Shown: positions 1 through 4,675 of the stretch, piece by piece
How positions within the stretch are numbered: the first letter of the stretch is position 1
Layout: each line of letters opens with the position of its first letter
Assembly: GCA_023386395.1 (NCBI GenBank)
Contig: JAEWJV010000509.1
Coordinates: 1-5,300, forward strand
DNA: 5,300 nucleotides
From: Bacteroidota bacterium
GTDB lineage: Bacteria > Bacteroidota > Bacteroidia > Chitinophagales > Chitinophagaceae
Direction of reading: 5' to 3'
Position numbers and translations under genes: made by a program
Notes under the pieces: model-generated
Database searches by the model: none
What the model saw: only the letters and a program-made list of their open reading frames with translations
What the model was told of the DNA's origin: nothing

Positions 1-1369
1 GCCTTCCAGGGAAGGAAACAAAGGTTGGATCGAGATCATCATACACATCATTTGTTATTTGCTTGATGGCGCCGTTATCAATCCTGTATGTGTAAATATC
101 GCTGTGGCCGTTATTTACAGCGCTTAATAATAGTGTGTTGGCATTAAAAATAAACCCAGCATCGAGTATTTGATCAAAACCTTCAATTTCCTGTTGAAAA
201 CGTTTAATGTTGGCAATTACATCATACACAAACATATAAGTTTTACCCTCTTTGGTATAAATGCATAAAAGGCGCGAACCTTTTCCATCCCATGCAAGAA
301 TTGGCATGTTTGGGTTCATATCGCCAACAATGGTGCGCACACCATAATCCAGCAATGTTTTTTCTTCGTAAAAATTATTAAAGTATTTAACCCGGTATTT
401 ACCTTTTGTAAACTGCACTACTGCATACGAATTATTTTTAGGATTGGGATTAGCCGCAAAATGATAGTAATCGCTTTTATATAAATCTTCCACTACTGCC
501 AGCTTGCCCCGGGGAGCATTACGGCGTTGCTTAATGTCGTCAATATAGCGCTGCTGTTCTTCTTCCATAAAATCGGCAAGCACATATTTAAACTTCTTTT
601 TGGCAATACGCATAGATGCCGTATTTAAACTTTTATACAGCCTTGCGAGGTATAAAAAATAGGTAACGTTTTCAGGTTTATATTTCCTTGCTATGTAATA
701 CCAAAAAGCGTGGCCGGCGAGTATTGGCTTGTCAAAGGCAAACTGGTAAAAATTATTGTAATCGCCGCTCAGAATAACGTTCTTTAATTCATCATCTCTT
801 TCAATATTCCAATGTTCTGCCACATAATCCACGTAACCATCAGTTAGCCATTTGGGCAAATCGAGCAATGCCTGGTTGCTGGCAAATTCACCCACAGAGG
901 CGCCAAATAAAATATTATCGGTAAGCACTTTGGCAATGCCCTGTCTTACCTTAAGACGAAATGTATTATGGTTTCCGTCAAAATAGAGGGGAATTTTATT
1001 ATTAACAAGCGTGGTTAAACCGCCGGCATTCTGCCAGTCTATGCCAAGGCCGATATTGCTGGTTTTATAGTCCTCATAATTATTATAAATTACAATGGTT
1101 GCACGACGTTGTAGGGAATAATCTACTTCGTTTTCAACAGAATCCAATTCTTCTTCTGCAAGCTGAACCACAAATTTGGCAAGTTCCAAACCGCCTTCGT
1201 TATAGTAAACATTAAAATTGGGGCTTTGATAAAACTTCCATGAAAATTTTTTGTATTGAACCCTGTTCTTTCCAAACTCAACCGTATTAACCTGTGCTGA
1301 AAGAAAAATTGGCAAAAGCAGCAGCGATACACTTAACGCGAATCCGTTTCTTAAACCTTTATTTTGCAT
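1..1369 (-). CDS. Exported peptidase-MA-like / PD40 (TolB-like) beta-propeller protein, C-terminus off the window
   Basis: I read 456 codons from ATG (1369-1367) to the left edge without a stop. Residues 1-25 form a signal peptide (basic MQNKGLRNGF, a Leu-rich core, then LSAQ), so the protein should be exported. Residues about 45-285 resemble the gluzincin-like peptidase MA domain, including the typical segment LPKWLTDGYVDYVAEHW (171-187). The place where HExxH would be expected carries VRQGIAKVL (141-149), so the zinc site looks lost. From about residue 290 the sequence turns to beta-strand-rich blade repeats, for example ITNDVYDDLDPTF near the edge, which is typical of PD40/WD40-like TolB propellers. 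Bacteroidota proteins of this design are often labelled 'translocation protein TolB', but this one is not the Tol-Pal protein as far as can be seen. Its role is unknown. It is divergent from the hydrolase gene at 1427 across 57 bp. Confidence 0.85.
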   Translation of the reverse strand, partial: MQNKGLRNGFALSVSLLLLPIFLSAQVNTVEFGKNRVQYKKFSWKFYQSPNFNVYYNEGGLELAKFVVQLAEEELDSVENEVDYSLQRRATIVIYNNYEDYKTSNIGLGIDWQNAGGLTTLVNNKIPLYFDGNHNTFRLKVRQGIAKVLTDNILFGASVGEFASNQALLDLPKWLTDGYVDYVAEHWNIERDDELKNVILSGDYNNFYQFAFDKPILAGHAFWYYIARKYKPENVTYFLYLARLYKSLNTASMRIAKKKFKYVLADFMEEEQQRYIDDIKQRRNAPRGKLAVVEDLYKSDYYHFAANPNPKNNSYAVVQFTKGKYRVKYFNNFYEEKTLLDYGVRTIVGDMNPNMPILAWDGKGSRLLCIYTKEGKTYMFVYDVIANIKRFQQEIEGFDQILDAGFIFNANTLLLSAVNNGHSDIYTYRIDNGAIKQITNDVYDDLDPTFVSFPGR

Positions 1370-1386
1370 ATCTGTCTTTGAAATCT

Positions 1387-1422
1387 TAAAATTAGCATAA
1401 TTACTTGTAAAGCATTTGCAAA
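1387..1422 (-). promoter_or_regulatory. Candidate promoter of the PD40 protein gene
   Basis: On the minus strand TTTG (1422-1419) is followed after 24 bases by TAATTTTA (1394-1387), which is one base off the Bacteroidota -7 box TAnnTTTG. Exactly this pair of boxes with the same 24-base spacing precedes sRNA copies 2 and 3 in this window. The spacing is slightly longer than the usual 17-23. The predicted transcript start is near 1380, giving a leader of only about 10-15 nt. No comparably good element was found on the plus strand of this 57-bp spacer for the hydrolase gene. Confidence 0.4.
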
Positions 1423-1426
1423 CAAC

Positions 1427-2068
1427 ATGATAAAAGTAGAGCATTTTACATTCAATCCGCTTGCTGAAAACACCTACGTTTTGAGCAACGAAAAAGATGA
1501 AGCACTTATTATTGATCCCGGCTGTTATTTTACAGAGGAAGAAAGAATGCTTCAAAATTATATAACAACAAAAAGATTAAAACCGTTGCTATTGCTGAAC
1601 ACACATTGCCACCTGGATCATGTTTTTGGCAATAGCTGGGTGCATAAAACTTACGGGCTTGAATTGCATCTTCACGAAGGCGAAGTGGTGGTGCTGGAAA
1701 CGGCGCCGGCATCGGGCAATTTATACGGGCTTGGCTTTACGAATTATAAAGGACCGTTGCATTTTTTGAAAGAAGGCGATGAAATTATTTTTGGCGATAA
1801 TAAATTGAAAGTCTTATTTACGCCGGGCCATTCACCGGCCAGTGTTTGCTTTTACTGCGAGGCGCAGCATTTTATTATTGGCGGCGATGTTTTATTTCAT
1901 GAAAGTATAGGCCGGTTTGACCTGCCGGGTGGCAATGAAGAAATTCTTTATAAAAGCATCCGCGAAAAACTATATGTGTTGCCTGATGAAACCATTGTTT
2001 ACCCCGGCCACGGCGAGCCAACTACCATTGGCCATGAGAAGAAATTTAATCCATTTGTAAGGCCTTAG
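1427..2068 (+). CDS. Metallo-beta-lactamase-fold hydrolase, glyoxalase II / YcbL type
   Basis: This is a complete 213-residue protein, the usual length for compact single-domain MBL hydrolases (shorter than classical GloB). The whole zinc-binding set is visible: THCHLDH at residues 59-65 (H60, H62, D64, H65), H135 in TPGHSP, the bridging D154 in GGDVLF, and H195 in YPGHGEPT. SIGRFDLPGG (160-169) matches the loop of the YcbL/glyoxalase II group, usually written GRxDLPGG. There is no signal peptide, so it should be cytoplasmic. Members of this group hydrolyse thioesters such as S-lactoylglutathione, but the natural substrate cannot be read from sequence, especially as most Bacteroidota lack glutathione. 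The ATG has no Shine-Dalgarno, which is normal in this phylum. The 3' end overlaps the convergent gene by 23 bp. Confidence 0.93.
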   Translation: MIKVEHFTFNPLAENTYVLSNEKDEALIIDPGCYFTEEERMLQNYITTKRLKPLLLLNTHCHLDHVFGNSWVHKTYGLELHLHEGEVVVLETAPASGNLYGLGFTNYKGPLHFLKEGDEIIFGDNKLKVLFTPGHSPASVCFYCEAQHFIIGGDVLFHESIGRFDLPGGNEEILYKSIREKLYVLPDETIVYPGHGEPTTIGHEKKFNPFVRP

Positions 2069-3632
2069 CAGGCTTTGCATGATGACGGTGTTTGCTTTCA
2101 AGGTATTTGGCATGAACGATTTCGCTCATAGGTTTTTCATAAACCTTGCTTTCAATCCATGATATTACATCAAGATAAGAGAAAGCCCTTGTTTCAAAGC
2201 GATTCTTTTCAAGATGTTTAACCCTTGATAAGAAGATTTCCAACTGTGGTTTCATCTGTCTTGTTGAAACTTTTAAAGAGTTTCTTATAAACTTGAATAT
2301 TTCTTCTTCAACCACAGACAGGTTTTTCATCTTGGCCATGAAGCGGTAAACAGACCTTGTGAGCGATTCGATAATTGTATCATTCCCTAATTCATAATGG
2401 GCCATTAAATGCAGCAGGCGGGCGTAACATTGCAGGTCTATACGAAGGTTACTATGATCATTAATAACCCGCTGCAGGTAATCGATGCAGGTGTTATAAT
2501 CGCCGCTGCCAAAGTATAATACAGCAAATTTGTAATTAAATATAAGTATCCGGTGCAGGTCAACATATACAGCATATTCCTGCAGGCCGGCTTCTATGCG
2601 CGGCACCAGTTCCAGTCCTTTGGAGAAAGTACCCGTTATTAAATGCCAGTTTATTTCCGCAGCGCTTATGTAGATAAAAGTGTGCACACGAAAATTATCA
2701 TGCGTGCTGGAAGATGGAGTGGTTGCAAACCTTTCAAAACGCTTCAGGATTTGCTGGAACATTTCATAATGACGGAGATTAAACAAAGCATTCAGCAGCG
2801 TATGCATCCCTTTTATATAATGGCCTGTTTCAACGGTGATCATTTCAGGCTCTTCGTAAAAAAGATCAACCCATTTTTTACTGTAACGGTAATACATTAA
2901 AAAGTCCTGCCGTATAAAAGCATACCAGCAATAGCTTTGATAGAGATACAGGCGCTCATAAAAATCGGTAATGCTCTCAATATCGGGGGGCAGCATTTGT
3001 TTGAAGAAAGACCGAACACCTTTTTCATCCTCAATATTTCTTGCATAACCATTTTGCACATACCAACGATATAAAAGCAACGCAAGGTTCGAGAGCTTAA
3101 TAACGTTGTTAATATGCTCCCCTATATCCAATGCCTCATTGGCAAGCAATTCCGTTTTTTCAAGTGTACTTCTTGTAATGTGAAGCGTCTCAATTTTCTT
3201 CTCAAGCGATATTACCTGCGCAAGGAAATTATATTTATGGTTTGCTTTTGCTATTTCCTTTGCCTTTTCAAGCATTTTAAAGCTTTGCAGCTTCAGCCCC
3301 TTATAATACAGCACCCGCGCATTATCAAGCAATTCACTTAGCTGAAGATCAATATTCACAGCCGCTTTCAGCAGCCTCAGGCTTGCCAGTAATTGTTTAT
3401 ACAAATGCGCTTTTAAATTAGCAAGCTGGGGCTTGGTAACAGGCTTTAACCGCTTCATCAAAATCCTTTCATCATAATCATCCATTTTATCAAGCGCATC
3501 GAAAAGATGTACTATTTTGAGGTTCTCATTAGAAGAACTTCGTTTTATATATAGTTTAAAATGCCTTTTTTCAGCCTTCTCAAGGCTTTTAATCAGTTGA
3601 AAAAGTGCGTCTGTAAATCTGTTGGGCATCAT
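2046..3632 (-). CDS. Conserved helical TPR-like protein of unknown function
   Basis: This gene encodes 528 residues from the ATG at 3632-3630. An upstream in-frame TTG at 3662-3660 would add ten residues, but I reject it: homologous DNA in the two downstream repeat modules keeps the ATG-ATG pair and not the TTG. The second ATG (3629) is equally possible. The protein is almost entirely alpha-helical, with no signal peptide or membrane segment, so it is probably cytoplasmic. The N-terminus has a charged helix with EKRHFKLYIKR (about 21-31). TPR-like helix pairs occur at about residues 110-145 (FKMLEKAKEIAKANHKY) and 368-425 (VLYFGSGDYNTCIDYLQRV and following). The C-terminus is basic and His-rich (SKHRHHAKPAKAL). 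I believe similar proteins are common in Bacteroidota, but I know no function. It starts next to the sRNA array, and its first six codons are copied twice within that array. Confidence 0.85.
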   Translation of the reverse strand: MMPNRFTDALFQLIKSLEKAEKRHFKLYIKRSSSNENLKIVHLFDALDKMDDYDERILMKRLKPVTKPQLANLKAHLYKQLLASLRLLKAAVNIDLQLSELLDNARVLYYKGLKLQSFKMLEKAKEIAKANHKYNFLAQVISLEKKIETLHITRSTLEKTELLANEALDIGEHINNVIKLSNLALLLYRWYVQNGYARNIEDEKGVRSFFKQMLPPDIESITDFYERLYLYQSYCWYAFIRQDFLMYYRYSKKWVDLFYEEPEMITVETGHYIKGMHTLLNALFNLRHYEMFQQILKRFERFATTPSSSTHDNFRVHTFIYISAAEINWHLITGTFSKGLELVPRIEAGLQEYAVYVDLHRILIFNYKFAVLYFGSGDYNTCIDYLQRVINDHSNLRIDLQCYARLLHLMAHYELGNDTIIESLTRSVYRFMAKMKNLSVVEEEIFKFIRNSLKVSTRQMKPQLEIFLSRVKHLEKNRFETRAFSYLDVISWIESKVYEKPMSEIVHAKYLESKHRHHAKPAKALQMD

Positions 3633-3649
3633 AACAAAAACTCTTTTAA

Positions 3650-3670
3650 AACCCTTTACCAATAAGGGTT
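3650..3670. promoter_or_regulatory. Inverted repeat AACCCTT-N7-AAGGGTT, module 1
   Basis: The arms are perfect 7-mers around a 7-base loop. Read on the minus strand the repeat lies about 17 bases before the ATG of the helical-protein gene, so it could be a leader hairpin or an operator. In modules 2 (4041-4061) and 3 (4424-4444) the left arm is AATCCTT, which still pairs with AAGGGTT through a U.G wobble in plus-strand RNA. Loop length is conserved. Function unknown. Confidence 0.5.
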
Positions 3671-3695
3671 ACAGCTTTTTTTTAACGCTTTTGAG

Positions 3696-3708
3696 GTAAT
3701 CAAATTAC
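3696..3708. promoter_or_regulatory. Conserved palindrome GTAATCAAATTAC, module 1 (candidate operator)
   Basis: This is a perfect GTAAT/ATTAC palindrome with a 3-base centre. It ends 35 bases before the -7 box of sRNA 1, a distance identical in all three modules. Its centre would be near -53 of the sRNA, an activator-like position. It also lies in the leader or promoter region of the divergent helical-protein gene and could serve either direction. Confidence 0.5.
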
Positions 3709-3715
3709 GTCAAAT

Positions 3716-3751
3716 TTTGTTTTATCCGGAATAACCGGTGAATTACTTTTA
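3716..3751 (+). promoter_or_regulatory. Candidate promoter of sRNA 1
   Basis: TTTG (3716-3719), 24 bases, then TACTTTTA (3744-3751), one base off the Bacteroidota -7 box TAnnTTTG. The same layout and spacing occurs in the other two modules, although the 24 bases between the boxes have diverged strongly. That pattern suggests the boxes themselves are under selection. Confidence 0.5.
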
Positions 3752-3755
3752 CACC

Positions 3756-3901
3756 AGTTTAGTATTTCAGAGGCAGACAATCGTTAGAGAAGCAACCGGA
3801 AGAGGCCTGAAACTAAATCAAAAAAGAAATTATTCGAACTTTTTCATATGGCAAGCAATCGTTAGAGGCCAGTCCGTTTCCACGGAAGGGCCATTTTTTT
3901 T
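3756..3901 (+). ncRNA. Candidate small RNA, copy 1 (about 146 nt)
   Basis: I infer an independent small RNA because a promoter-like element precedes it and an intrinsic terminator ends it. No protein-coding frame of useful length exists. Predicted structure: a basal stem TTTAG..TTTC (3758-3768, two-base bulge) with GAAACTAAA (3809-3817), extended by AGGC (3771-3774) with GCCT (3805-3808). A weak hairpin AAAAAG/CTTTTT follows (3821-3826 with 3839-3844), then the terminator. The motif GGCAGACAATCGTTAGAG (3772-3789) recurs as GGCAAGCAATCGTTAGAG (3850-3867). The exact 5' end is a guess from the -7 box. The family is unknown to me, and targets cannot be deduced. Confidence 0.7.
3867..3901 (+). terminator. 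Intrinsic terminator of sRNA 1
   Basis: Outer arms GGCC (3867-3870) and GGCC (3889-3892); inner arms TCCGT (3873-3877) and ACGGA (3882-3886); loop TTCC. An AG/AG internal loop can form tandem A.G/G.A mismatches. Eight T follow after one A (3894-3901). The T tract fixes transcription on the plus strand. Confidence 0.88.
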
Positions 3902-4006
3902 AGACGGCGGCTAAGGTAACATATAATTTCAATTTTTCATCCTTCCTGTATTTTTCCTCATATCTTTCTTTTAAGCTACGGATTCATAAATAAAAAAGTT
4001 GTTATA

Positions 4007-4024
4007 AAACAAGTTGGACATCAT
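4007..4024 (-). other. Relic of the first six codons of the helical-protein gene (module 2)
   Basis: On the minus strand this reads M-M-S-N-L-F, against M-M-P-N-R-F in the intact gene at 3632. The next codons (YNNFFIYESVA, then a stop at 3971-3973) show no similarity. This is a duplicated gene start without the gene, and I do not propose that it is translated to any purpose. Confidence 0.6.
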
Positions 4025-4040
4025 AGTACACCCCCCCTGC

Positions 4041-4061
4041 AATCCTTTACCAGCAAGGGTT
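4041..4061. promoter_or_regulatory. Inverted repeat AATCCTT-N7-AAGGGTT, module 2
   Basis: This is the counterpart of the repeat at 3650-3670, with one C-to-T change that keeps pairing as U.G in plus-strand RNA. A T-rich stretch (TTTTTGCATTTTT) follows on the plus strand, so a weak terminator is conceivable, but the stem is short and AT-rich. Confidence 0.4.
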
Positions 4062-4086
4062 TTTGCATTTTTCAACAGGTTTCGCC

Positions 4087-4099
4087 ATAATCAAATTAC
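4087..4099. promoter_or_regulatory. Conserved palindrome ATAATCAAATTAC, module 2 (candidate operator)
   Basis: This is the same element as at 3696-3708, with the outermost pair broken (A in place of G). It keeps the 35-base distance to the -7 box of sRNA 2. Confidence 0.45.
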
Positions 4100-4106
4100 A
4101 CACATC

Positions 4107-4142
4107 TTTGTTTTTACAGGAGAAAGTCTCGGCTTAATTTTA
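4107..4142 (+). promoter_or_regulatory. Candidate promoter of sRNA 2
   Basis: TTTG (4107-4110), 24 bases, then TAATTTTA (4135-4142), followed by ACATCAGTTTAG-type sequence shared with module 3. It is one base off the TAnnTTTG box. Confidence 0.5.
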
Positions 4143-4146
4143 CATC

Positions 4147-4294
4147 AGTTTAGAAATTCAAAGGCAGGCAATCGTTAGAGAAGCAACCGGAAGAGGCCCG
4201 AATTCTAAACTAGAACAAACGAATTTTTGAACTTTTTCATATGGCAAGCAATCGTTAGAGGCCAGTCCGTTTCCACGGAAGGGCCATTTTTTTT
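4147..4294 (+). ncRNA. Candidate small RNA, copy 2 (about 148 nt)
   Basis: This is the second copy of the same RNA. The basal stem is the longest of the three: GTTTAGAA..TTC (4148-4159, one bulged A) with GAATTCTAAAC (4200-4210). The 18-nt motif occurs at 4163-4180 and 4243-4260, 80 bases apart (78 in the other copies). The linker between basal stem and second motif has diverged: the AAAAAG/CTTTTT hairpin is replaced by a possible CAAA/TTTG hairpin (4216-4219 with 4226-4229). GGCCT after the first motif is GGCCC here, weakening the inner pairing by one pair. Function and family are unknown. Confidence 0.72.
4260..4294 (+). terminator. Intrinsic terminator of sRNA 2
   Basis: It is base-for-base identical to the terminator of sRNA 1: GGCC (4260-4263) with GGCC (4282-4285), TCCGT with ACGGA, TTCC loop, and eight T at 4287-4294. 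Confidence 0.88.
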
Positions 4295-4388
4295 GGCAGT
4301 GGCTAAATTAACAGCTAATCTCATTCTTCCAAATCTTTTTTAATATTTTTTTTTCTGGCTCGCAAAAACATGGTTTTGAAACCCTGGG

Positions 4389-4406
4389 AAATACGTTGGG
4401 CATCAT
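4389..4406 (-). other. Relic of the first six codons of the helical-protein gene (module 3)
   Basis: On the minus strand this reads M-M-P-N-V-F, five of six residues as in the intact gene. An open frame continues to a stop at 4310-4308 (32 codons), but its sequence (PRVSKPCFCEPEKK and so on) is unrelated to the gene and low in complexity, so I do not call a protein. Confidence 0.6.
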
Positions 4407-4423
4407 AATGCAACAGCTCCTGT

Positions 4424-4444
4424 AATCCTTTGTCAGCAAGGGTT
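4424..4444. promoter_or_regulatory. Inverted repeat AATCCTT-N7-AAGGGTT, module 3
   Basis: Both arms are identical to module 2, while the loop differs at two of seven bases. The arms are therefore more conserved than the loop across modules. Confidence 0.4.
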
Positions 4445-4469
4445 TTTGCGTTTTTCTGCATCTTTTGCC

Positions 4470-4482
4470 GTAATCAAATTAC
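4470..4482. promoter_or_regulatory. Conserved palindrome GTAATCAAATTAC, module 3 (candidate operator)
   Basis: It is identical to the palindrome at 3696-3708 and again lies 35 bases before the -7 box of its sRNA, although the sequence between differs widely between modules 1 and 3. Confidence 0.5.
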
Positions 4483-4489
4483 ATACATC

Positions 4490-4525
4490 TTTGTTTTTAC
4501 AGGAGAAACCCGCAGCCTAATTTTA
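4490..4525 (+). promoter_or_regulatory. Candidate promoter of sRNA 3
   Basis: TTTG (4490-4493), 24 bases, then TAATTTTA (4518-4525), with the same architecture as in modules 1 and 2. Confidence 0.5.
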
Positions 4526-4529
4526 CATC

Positions 4530-4675
4530 AGTTTAGAAATTCAAAGGCAGGCAATCGTTAGAGAAGCAATCGGAAGAGGCCTGAATTCTAAATCAAAAAG
4601 AAATTATTCGAACTTTTTCATATGGCAAGCAATCGTTAGAGGCCAGTCCGTTTCCACGGAAGGGCCATTTTTTTT
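4530..4675 (+). ncRNA. Candidate small RNA, copy 3 (about 146 nt)
   Basis: This is the third copy. The basal stem is TTTAGAA..TTC (4532-4542, one bulged A) with GAATTCTAAA (4583-4592), extended by AGGC with GCCT. The hairpin AAAAAG (4595-4600) with CTTTTT (4613-4618) is present, as in copy 1. The motif GGCAGGCAATCGTTAGAG (4546-4563) recurs as GGCAAGCAATCGTTAGAG (4624-4641), the second one running directly into the terminator stem. This copy lies 135 bases before the murA start on the same strand, but its terminator and the separate murA promoter-like element argue that it is not simply the murA leader. Confidence 0.72.
4641..4675 (+). terminator. Intrinsic terminator of sRNA 3
   Basis: It is identical to the other two: GGCC (4641-4644) with GGCC (4663-4666), TCCGT with ACGGA, TTCC loop, AG/AG internal loop, and eight T at 4668-4675. 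Identity over 35 bases in three copies, while the flanks differ, is consistent with selection or recent homogenisation. Confidence 0.88.

Larger units (their letters stand above)
3615..4006. repeat. Tandem module 1 (about 392 bp)
   Basis: This is the first of three direct tandem modules. It begins with the first six codons of the helical-protein gene (minus strand, CATCAT at 3627-3632). It continues through an inverted repeat (3650-3670), a 13-bp palindrome (3696-3708), a promoter-like element (3716-3751), an sRNA (3756-3901) and a diverging AT-rich tail. From CATCAT to the -7 box the spacing is 111-112 bases in all three modules, so they are colinear. Similarity is highest in the sRNA and lowest in the tail. 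Module 1 is the most diverged of the three in its upstream half. Confidence 0.85.
4007..4388. repeat. Tandem module 2 (about 382 bp)
   Basis: This is the second direct copy, with the elements in the same order: gene-start relic (CATCAT at 4019-4024), inverted repeat (4041-4061), palindrome (4087-4099), promoter-like element (4107-4142), sRNA (4147-4294) and tail. The post-terminator segment (GGCTAAATTAACAG followed by a T/A-rich tract) is shared with module 3. Modules 2 and 3 resemble each other more than either resembles module 1, suggesting the 2/3 split is the later duplication. Confidence 0.85.

Noticed and set aside
1123..1712. Minus-strand frames at 1123-1332 and 1530-1712
   Set aside because: The first is an out-of-frame shadow of the PD40 protein gene and the second is antisense to the MBL hydrolase. 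Neither has protein-like features.
2643..3341. Plus-strand frames at 2643-2900 and 3114-3341 and a minus-strand frame at 2897-3085
   Set aside because: They lie inside the well-supported 528-residue gene in other frames, with unnatural composition (Cys/Phe-rich) and no recognisable motifs.
4308..4406. A 32-codon minus-strand frame beginning with M-M-P-N-V-F
   Set aside because: After six codons it bears no resemblance to the parent gene, is Lys-rich through A-tracts, and overlaps the tail of module 2. It is better explained as a duplicated start followed by chance reading.
3845..4642. A five-codon frame ATG GCA AGC AAT CGT TAG (M-A-S-N-R) overlapping the second motif in each sRNA copy, reminiscent of an attenuation leader peptide
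   Set aside because: All surrounding bases are equally conserved, there is no codon-level signal or run of regulatory codons, and the first motif occurrence lacks the ATG (AAG instead). Chance is the simpler reading.
3756..4675. Known riboswitch, tRNA or 6S RNA
   Set aside because: There is no cloverleaf or T-loop GTTCGANTC. The conserved cores do not match riboswitch signatures I know, and the fold lacks the long central-bubble rod of 6S RNA. I cannot exclude a family I do not remember.
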